A stretch of DNA of 64,000 nucleotides from JAVBPB01 sp031549965. GTDB taxonomy: Bacteria; Bacillota; Clostridia; Lachnospirales; Lachnospiraceae. The notes under the pieces are model-generated. The model saw nothing but the letters and a program-made list of their open reading frames with translations. It was not told where the DNA came from and searched no databases. A program made the translations under genes and the position numbers. The stretch covers positions 1 through 64,000 of the forward strand of contig JAVBPB010000064.1 of NCBI GenBank assembly GCA_031549965.1, given 5' to 3'. Of the stretch, positions 51,599 to 59,494 are shown piece after piece (within the stretch, counting starts at the first letter, position 1; each line of letters opens with the position of its first letter).

Positions 51599-53548
51599 TT
51601 ATTTAATCTCAATTACAATATTAGGATCATGTTTTCTATCAATGGTATGTCTTTTTTTTCTTGTATCAACACTATCAAAAACAATTGAAAAGTCATAATC
51701 TGGCGGATAAAGTTTACTTGCCGGAGCTATTAGTTTAATTCTCTTATAACTAATTAATTGTTTCTTCTTTTGAATCTGTACTCCAATTTCACCAAAATCA
51801 TTACTGGATTGATACACAATACCAATTTTTTTCTGAGGAAAAACCATTACACTGTCACCAATTTTAAATTTAAGACTTTTAGAATTGTTATTTACTTTTT
51901 TTTCAGTTTTCTTTTGAATAGCTGGTAATTGGTCAACAGATTTTATAGTTTTAGTATGAGTATCAAAAAGTTCCTCAATCAAAGGGATATCTGTATTAAT
52001 GCTTTCTCTGTTGCTTTTATAAGCTTCATCATAAGCATTTTTCAACATATGATTTGGAAATCCAAGCATTTTGGCAATATATAATGCACAACTTTCACCT
52101 GCTTGACCAATTTCTAGTTTAAATAATGGTTCCAAGCTTTGTCTGTCAAATGACATTCTGGCATTAATAATTCCTGTAGTGTTATTTGCAAAATTCTTGA
52201 CTTCAGGGTAATGAGTAGTAGCAATAAAAAGGCAATTCTTGGAAAGTAACTCATTTAGTATGGATATAGCAATTCCCATGCCTTCAAATGGATCTGTTCC
52301 GGAACCTAACTCATCTAATAGAATTATACTTTCTTCATTTGAAGATTTTAATATTTCAATTATATTTTTAATGTGAGAGGAGAAAGTTGAAAGATTTTCG
52401 GTTATGCTTTGACCGTCCCCAATATCACAAAAAATCATATTATTCATAGAGAATTCACTTCCTGATTCAACTGGAACATGTAAGCCACTTTGAGCCATTA
52501 ATGAAAGTAAACCAATTGTTTTAAGTGCAACAGTTTTTCCTCCAGTATTTGGGCCTGTAATTACTATACCATTACAAGAATGTTTTGAATTTAAACCAAT
52601 TTCAAAATCAAGAGGAACAATATCTTTAGCATTTAGCAATGGATGTCTGCCTGAATGAATTGAAATAACTCTATTATTTAATACTTCAACAGGGACAGCA
52701 TTCATATCAATACTTAATTTCCCCTTTGCAAATAAAACATCAAGAGTTTCAATACAGTCAATGTTAATATCTATTACTGAAATATAATCAGAAACTAATG
52801 CAGTTAATGCATAAAGAATTTTACGTATTTCATTATCCTCTTCAATTCTAAGGTCAGATAACTCGCTGTTATATTTAGAAACAACACTAGGTTCAATAAA
52901 ATATGTTGATCCACTTTGTGAAGTGCCGTATACTGTACCAGATACAAGATGCTTATATTCTCGTTTAACAGGGAGAGTATAATGACCGTTTCGATTTGAA
53001 ATAAAGTTATCAGCAAACCATACTTTTTTGCTTTGAAGCATATTTTCCAGTTTGATTTTTATATTATTGTTAATACTATCTATTTTTCTTCTAATATTTT
53101 TTAATTCCTTTGAGGCGTTATTGTCAACAATGCCATTTTTTATACAGTTATTGATTTCCTCAGCTAAATCTTCCAAGTCATTAATGGCATATCCATAACT
53201 TGTGATTTTAAGATTTAGGTATTCTCCCCTCTTTAGATAAGATTTAATTCTCTTTAATGAAGTCAAGAATTGAGCGATTAAGCTTAATTGTTCAGGTAGT
53301 AGCATGGCATCTGCATTAACTAAACTAATGATTTTATTTAATTCTTTCATAATGGGAAGTGGCGGTGTTCCTATATTTTGTATTAATAATTTTGCTTCAG
53401 TAGTTTCATTCATCTTTCTTTTTACTTCATCTTCATTTAGAAAAGGTGTGAGAGAAAGTAAAGTTTCTTTAGCTTTGTCTGATAATGCAAGATTACTAAG
53501 TTGTTGTAATATTTTATCAAATTCTAATATCTCAAAATTTTTATTCAT
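51599..53548 (-). CDS. MutS2-like ATPase lacking the Smr nuclease domain
   Basis: A 649-residue protein of the MutS2 branch. Core and clamp (1-280) start LEFDKILQQLSNLALSDKAKETL. The ATPase has GPNTGGKTVALKTIGLL (Walker A), FCDIGDGQSITENLSTFSSH and LLDELGSGTDPFEGMGIAISIL (Walker B and signature). After a helical part, a small KOW-like barrel (about 545-610, FKIGDSVMVFPQKKIGIVY) closes the protein. MutS2 is normally near 780 residues with a C-terminal Smr endonuclease; here the end HTIDRKHDPNIVIEIK carries no LDLRG motif, so no Smr. ATG with GGAGG upstream. It may act on ribosome collisions or recombination, but without cleavage. Confidence 0.85.
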   Translation of the reverse strand: MNKNFEILEFDKILQQLSNLALSDKAKETLLSLTPFLNEDEVKRKMNETTEAKLLIQNIGTPPLPIMKELNKIISLVNADAMLLPEQLSLIAQFLTSLKRIKSYLKRGEYLNLKITSYGYAINDLEDLAEEINNCIKNGIVDNNASKELKNIRRKIDSINNNIKIKLENMLQSKKVWFADNFISNRNGHYTLPVKREYKHLVSGTVYGTSQSGSTYFIEPSVVSKYNSELSDLRIEEDNEIRKILYALTALVSDYISVIDINIDCIETLDVLFAKGKLSIDMNAVPVEVLNNRVISIHSGRHPLLNAKDIVPLDFEIGLNSKHSCNGIVITGPNTGGKTVALKTIGLLSLMAQSGLHVPVESGSEFSMNNMIFCDIGDGQSITENLSTFSSHIKNIIEILKSSNEESIILLDELGSGTDPFEGMGIAISILNELLSKNCLFIATTHYPEVKNFANNTTGIINARMSFDRQSLEPLFKLEIGQAGESCALYIAKMLGFPNHMLKNAYDEAYKSNRESINTDIPLIEELFDTHTKTIKSVDQLPAIQKKTEKKVNNNSKSLKFKIGDSVMVFPQKKIGIVYQSSNDFGEIGVQIQKKKQLISYKRIKLIAPASKLYPPDYDFSIVFDSVDTRKKRHTIDRKHDPNIVIEIK

Positions 53549-53670
53549 TTTTATTCCTCCAATACTAATTGTCAATTTTATTAATTGTACATTGACAAGT
53601 CCTATCAGTCAGCATATAGTGGCAAAATTTAACTTTATAAATACTAATCATTATCTGGTAGGATATAAAA

Positions 53671-53693
53671 AAGGTTGGATAGAATCCAACCTT
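53671..53693 (-). terminator. Terminator of the predicted small transcript
   Basis: A 9-bp stem AAGGTTGGA/TCCAACCTT with a 5-nt loop. On the minus strand it is followed by TTTTATA. Confidence 0.75.
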
Positions 53694-53857
53694 AAAATCA
53701 TAAAAATATAAATAGGCACAAAAAATAAACATATGCTCTTTATAAAATGTATATGATATGGTTTTGATACTTCCTAATCAGTAAAAGTTGGTATAATAAA
53801 TTAATGCAAAACTAATAAACAGGACTTGCACCTGTCATTTAAATAGTTTAAAATTAA

Positions 53858-53896
53858 TTACTTATTAATCACCAAAACATTTAAAACTGATAACAT
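53858..53896 (-). CDS. Twelve-codon small ORF (MLSVLNVLVINK)
   Basis: ATG with AAAGGATGG 5 nt upstream and a TAA stop. The product is short and hydrophobic with a Lys end. It lies inside a promoter-to-terminator unit of its own. The ribosome site and spacing are better than for many real genes in the window, but twelve codons can arise by chance. It might be a leader or signalling peptide, or a type I toxin-like peptide. Confidence 0.35.
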   Translation of the reverse strand: MLSVLNVLVINK

Positions 53897-54022
53897 CAAA
53901 ACCATCCTTTCAATTATAAATTCTTTGCCTTTAAAGCCAAAGAATCCAAAAAAATATAAATAAATTATATCTTTTGGACTCTTTAATAACCTAAAATGCA
54001 AATCAACGCTATAAAAAATAGC

Positions 54023-54057
54023 AACTTCATAATAACACGTTTTTATGAAGTTGTCAA
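54023..54057 (-). promoter_or_regulatory. Promoter with overlapping palindrome for the small transcript
   Basis: TTGACA (54052-54057), 17 bp, TATTAT (54029-54034) on the minus strand. A 10-bp inverted repeat AACTTCATAA (54023-54032) / TTATGAAGTT (54043-54052) covers the spacer and -10, which suggests an operator. Confidence 0.7.
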
Positions 54058-54071
54058 CAATTATTTTTTTC

Positions 54072-54100
54072 TTGCATTAAGTAATTTCATTTCGTATAAT
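54072..54100 (+). promoter_or_regulatory. Promoter of the phosphatase-glycosylase-UvrC-like operon
   Basis: TTGCAT (54072-54077), 17 bp, TATAAT (54095-54100), back to back with the small-transcript promoter. Confidence 0.75.
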
Positions 54101-54132
54101 AAAAACATAATAAAAACCTACAGGAGAAAAAA

Positions 54133-54765
54133 ATGTTTATTTATCTTATAAGACATGGAGAACAAAGTTCACCACTATGTAATGTTAATGTTAATTTAAG
54201 TGAAAAAGGTGTTAAGCAGGCAAATCTATTAGGAGAAAGACTTAAAAATTATAATATTGATCTTATATGTTCAAGTAACTTAATCAGAGCAGTAGAAACT
54301 GCAAATATAGTCAATCAATATTTAAATGTTGAATTAAGGCAATATGAGGAACTAAGAGAAATATCCTTTGGTGAAATGGAATCAAAATCGGATGAGTTTA
54401 TTGAAAAGAACTATAAGGATTTTTTTAAAGAATTTGAGTCATTAAAGTCAGACCTTTCATATCCTAATGGTGAATGTGGAAAAGATGTTGCAAACAGAAC
54501 ACTTCCAATAATTATGGATATAGCTAAAAGTGGATATGAGAATGTAGCAATGGTAGTTCACGGAGGAGTAATCAGAGCTGTTATATGTGAAGTTTTAGGT
54601 CTTGATCATAAAAGAAGGCCACTACTTTCCAAATCCATAGAAAATACAGGAATTACAGCACTCTATTTTGATAAAACCAAAGATAGATTTTGCTTACATT
54701 CATTTAATGACCATGCTCATTTAGAAGCAGACAAAACACTGCTTAGAAACAAGCTAAGCAGATAA
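54133..54765 (+). CDS. Histidine phosphatase family protein
   Basis: A 210-residue phosphoglycerate mutase-like phosphatase. YLIRHGEQ holds the catalytic His and Arg, SSNLIRAVETANIV the second Arg, LREISFGEMESK the acid region, and MVVHGGVIRAVI the second His. The substrate is unknown (candidates are sugar phosphates or nucleotides). CAGGAG precedes the ATG. First gene of a three-gene run, 13 bp before the glycosylase. Confidence 0.93.
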   Translation: MFIYLIRHGEQSSPLCNVNVNLSEKGVKQANLLGERLKNYNIDLICSSNLIRAVETANIVNQYLNVELRQYEELREISFGEMESKSDEFIEKNYKDFFKEFESLKSDLSYPNGECGKDVANRTLPIIMDIAKSGYENVAMVVHGGVIRAVICEVLGLDHKRRPLLSKSIENTGITALYFDKTKDRFCLHSFNDHAHLEADKTLLRNKLSR

Positions 54766-54778
54766 AAAGGATAATGTG

Positions 54779-55288
54779 ATGATTAGATTAAAAAAAGAAT
54801 TTTATAAAAAGGATGCTCTTGAAGTAGCTCCTTTATTACTTGGTAAGTTATTAGTTAGAAGATTAGATTCAGGTGAAATCATTAAAAAAAGAATAGTTGA
54901 AACAGAAGCATATGTAGGCGAAGAAGATAGTGCATGTCACGCCAGAGCTGGTAAAACAAAGCGTACAGAAGTTTTGTATGAAGAAGGCGGGGTTTTATAT
55001 GTTTATCTTTGCTATGGTATTCATTCTCTTCTTAATGTTGTAACCGGTGAAATAGACAAACCACAGGCTGTATTAATAAGAGGTTTAGAAGGATTTATTG
55101 GTCCTGGAAAGCTAACTAAGGCAATGAACATAGACTTAAGATTTAATAAAACTGAACTTACATCATCAGATGAGATATGGATTGAGGATGATGGTTTAAT
55201 AACAGATTACTACACTACAAAAAGGGGTGGTATAGATTATGCCAGTGAGCCATATAGGAGTATTGAATGGAGATTTATAGCAAAATAA
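54779..55288 (+). CDS. DNA-3-methyladenine glycosylase, AAG/MPG family
   Basis: A 169-residue monofunctional glycosylase of the AAG family, which removes alkylated purines. The family blocks are LLLGKLLVRR, IVETEAYVGEEDSACHARAGKTKRTEVLY (catalytic Glu in ETEAY), GGVLYVYLCYGIHSLLNVV and GPGKLTKAMNID. It is somewhat shorter than the usual 190-200 but ends properly with EPYRSIEWRF. The ATG lies 3 bp after an in-frame GTG. It overlaps the UvrC-like gene by 22 bp, a repair pair. Confidence 0.93.
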   Translation: MIRLKKEFYKKDALEVAPLLLGKLLVRRLDSGEIIKKRIVETEAYVGEEDSACHARAGKTKRTEVLYEEGGVLYVYLCYGIHSLLNVVTGEIDKPQAVLIRGLEGFIGPGKLTKAMNIDLRFNKTELTSSDEIWIEDDGLITDYYTTKRGGIDYASEPYRSIEWRFIAK

Positions 55289-56319
55289 AGCAACTTCCAA
55301 AAGCTTCAGGTTGTTATATATTTAAAAATAAATTTGGAGAAGTAATTTATGTTGGAAAGTCAAAATGCTTAAAAAATAGAGTTGGTCAATATTTTCAAAA
55401 TTCTGACAAAAAGGAAGGGAAAATAAAAAACCTTGTGAGAGAAATATATGATTTTGATTATATAATTACCGAAACTGAAACTGATGCATTACTTCTTGAA
55501 TGCTACCTGATTAAAACCAAAAAACCTAAGTACAATTCTGATCTAAAAAGAGACAAAGAATATCCTTGTATTAATATTCCATTAAAGACGGATTATCCAA
55601 GTATATATATATCAACAGAATATAATTTAAAAGATACAGAAACATTTGGCTCTTTTTACAGTGAAAATGATGCAAGATACACAATAGAACTAATAAATTC
55701 CATATGGAAAACCCCATTATGTAATAAAACAAGTTTTCAGAATCTAAAACAAAAAAGACCCTGTCTAAACTATTCCATAGGAAAATGTATGGCACCTTGC
55801 CTAAAAATCCCAGACCAAGAAGATTATAAAGAAAAAATATTTGAAATTATAGGATTCTTAAAAGGGAAAAATAAAAAAGTAATTTCTGAATTAAATAAAG
55901 AAATGAAAGAGCAGTCTGCTCAACTAGAATTTGAAAAAGCAGCCGTTACCAGAGACAAAATAGAGTGGCTTAAAAAACTTCAAAACAGATCCAAAAAATT
56001 TAATACAAATTTAGAATTAAAAGAGTTTTGTGTATTTTTAAGGGCATATAACGAAAAAACAATAACATTATTTTACATAAAAAATGGTATTACACTAATT
56101 AAAGAAACCTATATGCACTTAGAAGATATTTCTCAAAATGAATTTGACATATTTGCAAACAGTATATTTACTGAAAATTTTAATGTAAATAATGGATTAG
56201 ACTTATCAGTGTGTGTAACAGCAATTCATGCTGATAAATTATACATTGACATAAAAGGAAAAAAATTAAAAACCATTTCTACTCTATTATATAATAATTA
56301 TTTGGAGTATTTTGGATAA
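55267..56319 (+). CDS. Short UvrC-like (Cho-type) GIY-YIG endonuclease
   Basis: A 350-residue protein corresponding to the N-terminal half of UvrC. GIY-YIG domain (about 8-90, GCYIFKNKFGEVIYVGKSKCLKNRV, with E73 or E77 in TETDALLLEC), the Cys-containing RPCLNYSIGKCMAPCLKI (about 165-182), a UVR-like helix pair (about 205-235) and a C-terminal region of about 100 residues. The RNase H-like second nuclease domain and HhH tail of UvrC are missing. E. coli Cho is built similarly and makes the 3' incision. It is translationally coupled to the glycosylase gene by the 22-bp overlap. Confidence 0.85.
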   Translation: MEIYSKIKQLPKASGCYIFKNKFGEVIYVGKSKCLKNRVGQYFQNSDKKEGKIKNLVREIYDFDYIITETETDALLLECYLIKTKKPKYNSDLKRDKEYPCINIPLKTDYPSIYISTEYNLKDTETFGSFYSENDARYTIELINSIWKTPLCNKTSFQNLKQKRPCLNYSIGKCMAPCLKIPDQEDYKEKIFEIIGFLKGKNKKVISELNKEMKEQSAQLEFEKAAVTRDKIEWLKKLQNRSKKFNTNLELKEFCVFLRAYNEKTITLFYIKNGITLIKETYMHLEDISQNEFDIFANSIFTENFNVNNGLDLSVCVTAIHADKLYIDIKGKKLKTISTLLYNNYLEYFG

Positions 56320-56363
56320 TGTCAATTTATAAATGCCAATCCCCAAATATATAATTTAATACC

Positions 56364-56436
56364 TAACTATGCTAAACTGATTTTTAAAGAATAGTTAATC
56401 AATCCTAAAATTTATAAAATCAGTATAGCATAGTTA
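56364..56436. terminator. Inverted repeat, likely convergent terminator
   Basis: Arms 56364-56385 and 56415-56436 (22 bp, one mismatch) with a 29-nt loop, between the UvrC-like gene and the convergent DUF2161 gene. Confidence 0.7.
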
Positions 56437-56450
56437 ATGGGCTAAATAAT

Positions 56451-57176
56451 TTACTCTGTATCCTTAATCAATTTCATAATAGTATCTTTTAATTCATTAC
56501 ATAAAGAATCATATTCCAAAAGAGCATCTCTCCCAACAGGAGTAATTGCATATATACCTTTTTCAATAGTTTCAAACCACAAATAATGATTATTTCTTAA
56601 AATACCATATAATTTCTTAGAATCACAACCAAGAGCTCTAAGCTGTTTAGTAGAAAGATCTCCAAACAAATCTAAGCAGCAAGCAACATAAAGACAAGAT
56701 TCCCTATATGCAGTCATAAGTTTTACTCGACTGCTTCCGCCTTTATTTAAATCAGTTTTACGTCCATTAATTTCATTCAAAACTTGCTCCCTGCGTTTTT
56801 TACTTCGACTTATGCTTTTACCTCTATCAAAAAGCACAGGCTCTAATATAATTTCAACAATAGGTTTCTTCTTACCAAGATCAACAAAAATCAAACCAAC
56901 TTCCAATCTTTTAAGTAACAATAAAGTATCCTTCCATTTACCATTAGACTTAAATTTAATGGGTTTTGGAATTGCTACATAAACTAAATCAGAAATTCGT
57001 TGTCTGTCAACTGCCTGAGCCAGCAATGTAACAGAGAGAGTCTTCTTAAGTTCAATAATAATTAAAAGTTCATCCTTAATGGCTGTAACATCACAACTTA
57101 AGACCTCACCATTAACCCTAAACCCTTTTTCAACAAAATAATCCCTAATTGGATTGTATAAATCTTCCTCTTTCAT
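56451..57176 (-). CDS. DUF2161 PD-(D/E)XK phosphodiesterase-like protein
   Basis: A 241-residue protein of DUF2161. The nuclease-fold core is at residues 5-60: YNPIRDYFVEKGF, then VLSCDVTAIKDELLIIIELKKTLSVTLLAQA, with the Asp and ExK-like ELK of the PD-(D/E)XK superfamily. A C-terminal winged-helix-like part (about 150-235, LSTKQLRALGCDSKKLYGILRNNHYLWF) follows. The biological role is unknown; members occur in Firmicutes and Proteobacteria chromosomes. Its leader adjoins the third repeat element. Confidence 0.82.
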   Translation of the reverse strand: MKEEDLYNPIRDYFVEKGFRVNGEVLSCDVTAIKDELLIIIELKKTLSVTLLAQAVDRQRISDLVYVAIPKPIKFKSNGKWKDTLLLLKRLEVGLIFVDLGKKKPIVEIILEPVLFDRGKSISRSKKRREQVLNEINGRKTDLNKGGSSRVKLMTAYRESCLYVACCLDLFGDLSTKQLRALGCDSKKLYGILRNNHYLWFETIEKGIYAITPVGRDALLEYDSLCNELKDTIMKLIKDTE

Positions 57177-57295
57177 GTGTATGAACCTGCCAAATAGATT
57201 TTTATTAGTTTTTCCATTAATATATCATAGTGACAGTAAAAAAGCAATTCAAAGTTACTATTCACAGCTAATTTCGTTAACTTAAGGTTTTGTCC
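57177..57295. other. Leader of the DUF2161 gene
   Basis: About 120 bp of AT-rich sequence holding the minus-strand leader and nothing else that I can support. Confidence 0.35.
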
Positions 57296-57488
57296 TACGG
57301 ACGCTTTGCTTTTAGTCTTTTGACTCCATGGGAGAGGGCTTATTATACTTTATAATGGCAGATATGCCAAACATTCCAATGAGCCATAAAACAACATTCT
57401 ATATGTTGTTTGTTAGTTTAAATATACACTCATATTCATCTAAAAAATTTACACAACCTAAATCAAGGACTTTTCCAGTACCCTCAAA
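57296..57488. repeat. Inverted-repeat element, copy 3 (core missing)
   Basis: The left part (57296-57338) matches the complement of the right outer arm of copy 2: GGACGCTTTGC, TTTTAGTCTTTT and CTCCATGGGAG. The right part (57424-57488) matches the arms of copy 1, with an exact TACACTCATATTCATCTAAA block and the AAGGACTTTTCCAGT block. The conserved asymmetric core is absent; in its place are 85 bp with a small AAACAACAT/ATGTTGTTT hairpin (57389-57411). Confidence 0.75.
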
Positions 57489-57527
57489 GTTTAACAGAAT
57501 ACCACTTAAAGACAGCAGAAAAAAAAC

Positions 57528-57556
57528 TTGTATTAAAAAAAGAAATTTGTTATCAT
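57528..57556 (+). promoter_or_regulatory. Promoter of the aldo/keto reductase gene
   Basis: TTGTAT (57528-57533), 17 bp, TATCAT (57551-57556), 33 bp before the ATG. Confidence 0.55.
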
Positions 57557-57589
57557 ATATAGTAAAGAAGTCACAATGAGAGGTGTAAA

Positions 57590-58765
57590 ATGAAATATAG
57601 AAAAAACTTAAAAAATGGGGAAGACCTATCCATTCTAGGATATGGCTGCATGAGATTCCCAAGTGATTACGAGCTAACCAAAAAACAAGTAATTCATGCA
57701 ATAGAAAATGGAATTAATTATTTTGATACAGCGTATATTTATGGTGGGGGTAAGAATGAAGGTATCCTTGGAAGAATATTAGAAGAAAGCGGATACAGAA
57801 ACAAAGTAAAAATTGCTACTAAACTACCTCCATTTATGGTAAAAAATATACAGGATGCAGAAAAGATATTTCAAAAGCAATTAGAAAGATTAAGGACAGA
57901 CAGGATTGATTATTATCTTATTCACATGCTTTCAGATTTAAATGGATGGGAAAGACTTAAGAATTTAGGAATAATAGAATGGATATCAAATAAGAAAAAA
58001 GAAGGGAAAATAATAAATATTGGATTTTCATATCATGGAGGACCGGTAGAGTTTAAGAAAATAATAGATGACTATAATTGGGAATTTTGCCAGATTCAGT
58101 ATAATTATTTAGATGAGAATAACCAGGCAGGAAAAAGCGGATTATTATATGCTGCCAATAAAGATATTCCTGTAATTATTATGGAACCTTTAAGAGGAGG
58201 AAGCATAGTAAAGGATCTTCCTGAAGAGGTAAATAACATATGGAGAAGTCATCCTTCAAAAAGAAGTGCAGCAGATTGGGCACTTAGATGGATATGGAAT
58301 CATAAAGAAGTAACCTCAGTGTTGTCTGGAATGAATGATATGACTCAAATAGAAGAAAATATTAGAATTGCCAGTGAGGTAGAACCTTTAGAACTATCTA
58401 AAGAAGACTTAGCACAATTTAGTAAGGCAAAAGCAATTATTTCATCTAAAACAAAAGTAAACTGTACGGGCTGTGCATATTGTATGCCATGTCCAAAGGG
58501 TGTTGATATTCCAAACTGCTTTTCACTTTATAATGAAAAATATGCAGTTAAAAAAGGTGGTTCTTTTATAAAATATTTACAATCAACAGGTGCATGGAGT
58601 AATAAACCAAGCTATGCTTCACTGTGTGTTAAATGTGGAAAATGTGAAAAGCATTGTCCTCAAAATATTCCTATTAGGGAAAAACTTGATGAAGTAAGTT
58701 CAAAAATGGAAGGAATATTTTTTAAACCAGTTGTAAAAATTTCGAAAAAAATTATGAATAAATAA
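57590..58765 (+). CDS. Aldo/keto reductase with C-terminal 4Fe-4S domain
   Basis: A 391-residue protein. The AKR barrel (1-270) has GYGCMRFP, the catalytic Asp-Tyr region FDTAYIYGGGKNE, Lys in KIATKLP and His in YYLIHML. The C-terminus adds two Cys clusters, CTGCAYCMPCPKG (about 291-303) and CVKCGKCEKHCP (about 345-356), typical of anaerobe AKR-ferredoxin fusions. The substrate is unknown; the Fe-S part suggests ferredoxin-linked electron transfer. AGAGGTG precedes the ATG. Monocistronic. Confidence 0.93.
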   Translation: MKYRKNLKNGEDLSILGYGCMRFPSDYELTKKQVIHAIENGINYFDTAYIYGGGKNEGILGRILEESGYRNKVKIATKLPPFMVKNIQDAEKIFQKQLERLRTDRIDYYLIHMLSDLNGWERLKNLGIIEWISNKKKEGKIINIGFSYHGGPVEFKKIIDDYNWEFCQIQYNYLDENNQAGKSGLLYAANKDIPVIIMEPLRGGSIVKDLPEEVNNIWRSHPSKRSAADWALRWIWNHKEVTSVLSGMNDMTQIEENIRIASEVEPLELSKEDLAQFSKAKAIISSKTKVNCTGCAYCMPCPKGVDIPNCFSLYNEKYAVKKGGSFIKYLQSTGAWSNKPSYASLCVKCGKCEKHCPQNIPIREKLDEVSSKMEGIFFKPVVKISKKIMNK

Positions 58766-58840
58766 ATGAGGTTGGAAAAGCACATATTTTAGATCTCATC
58801 ATAAACTAATATAAACTCAAAATCCCAAGAGGTGCTTTAA

Positions 58841-59473
58841 GTGAAATCATTTCCCCAACCACTAAGCACCAAGGAAGAGCAGTATTATTTAATGAAGTAC
58901 CAATCAGGTGACCCTACTGCAAAAGATGTATTAATTGAAAGAAATTTGCGATTAGTGGTACACATTGTAAAACGATATAATTCACAGGATAGAGACCTAG
59001 ATGACTTGATTTCTATTGGTACAATAGGTCTTATAAAAGCGGTAAGTACTTTTGATACTAGTAAAGGAATACGTTTGGCAACATATGCATCAAGATGCAT
59101 TGAAAATGAACTTTTAATGATGATTAGAAATCAAAAGAAGCAGTCTAAGGAGGTTTCAATCTATGAACCAATTGGAACTGACAGAGAAGGCAATGAAATT
59201 AATCTTTTGGATATAATTGAATACAATGAACCAGATATTATAGAGAATCTGGAGCTAAATAGCAGGATCAAAGACATTTATATGAAATTAAAAACTGTCT
59301 TAACCGAAAGAGAAAGAGAAATTATAATATTAAGATACGGTTTGTATAACGGAGAAGAAATAACTCAAAGAGAAATAGCTAAAAATCTTGGTATATCACG
59401 TTCATATGTTTCAAGAATTGAAAAAAAAGCTCTTGAAAAGCTAAAAAAAGCAATTGATGAAGAAATTCTTTGA
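58841..59473 (+). CDS. sigK: RNA polymerase sporulation sigma factor SigK
   Basis: A 210-residue sigma-70 family factor of the sigma-K type (late mother-cell sporulation genes). Region 2: PLSTKEEQYYLMKYQSGDPTAKDVLIERNLRLVVHIVKRY and DLDDLISIGTIGLIKAVSTFD; region 4: LTEREREIIILRYGLYNGEEITQREIAKNLGISRSYVSRIEKKALEKL. The short N-terminus may be a pro-sequence remnant. The gene is continuous, not split by a skin element. The start is a GTG with AGAGGTG upstream. The pilus operon starts 21 bp later, so some read-through is likely. Confidence 0.92.
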   Translation: MKSFPQPLSTKEEQYYLMKYQSGDPTAKDVLIERNLRLVVHIVKRYNSQDRDLDDLISIGTIGLIKAVSTFDTSKGIRLATYASRCIENELLMMIRNQKKQSKEVSIYEPIGTDREGNEINLLDIIEYNEPDIIENLELNSRIKDIYMKLKTVLTEREREIIILRYGLYNGEEITQREIAKNLGISRSYVSRIEKKALEKLKKAIDEEIL

Positions 59474-59494
59474 TAACAAAGGAGAGAAGTTTAC

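Larger units (their letters stand above)
53667..54022 (-). ncRNA. Predicted independent small transcript with a 12-codon ORF
   Basis: On the minus strand a strong promoter (54029-54057) is followed by about 355 nt ending in a clear terminator (53671-53693 and a T run). The transcript would hold two successive AT-rich hairpins (about 53930-53990; one stem is ATTCTTTG/CAAAGAAT and the other TCCAAAA/TTTTGGA), then a short ORF with a good ribosome site, then a small ACAGG/CCTGT hairpin near 53820. No larger gene is on it. It could be a regulatory RNA, a small-protein gene or both. Confidence 0.5.
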
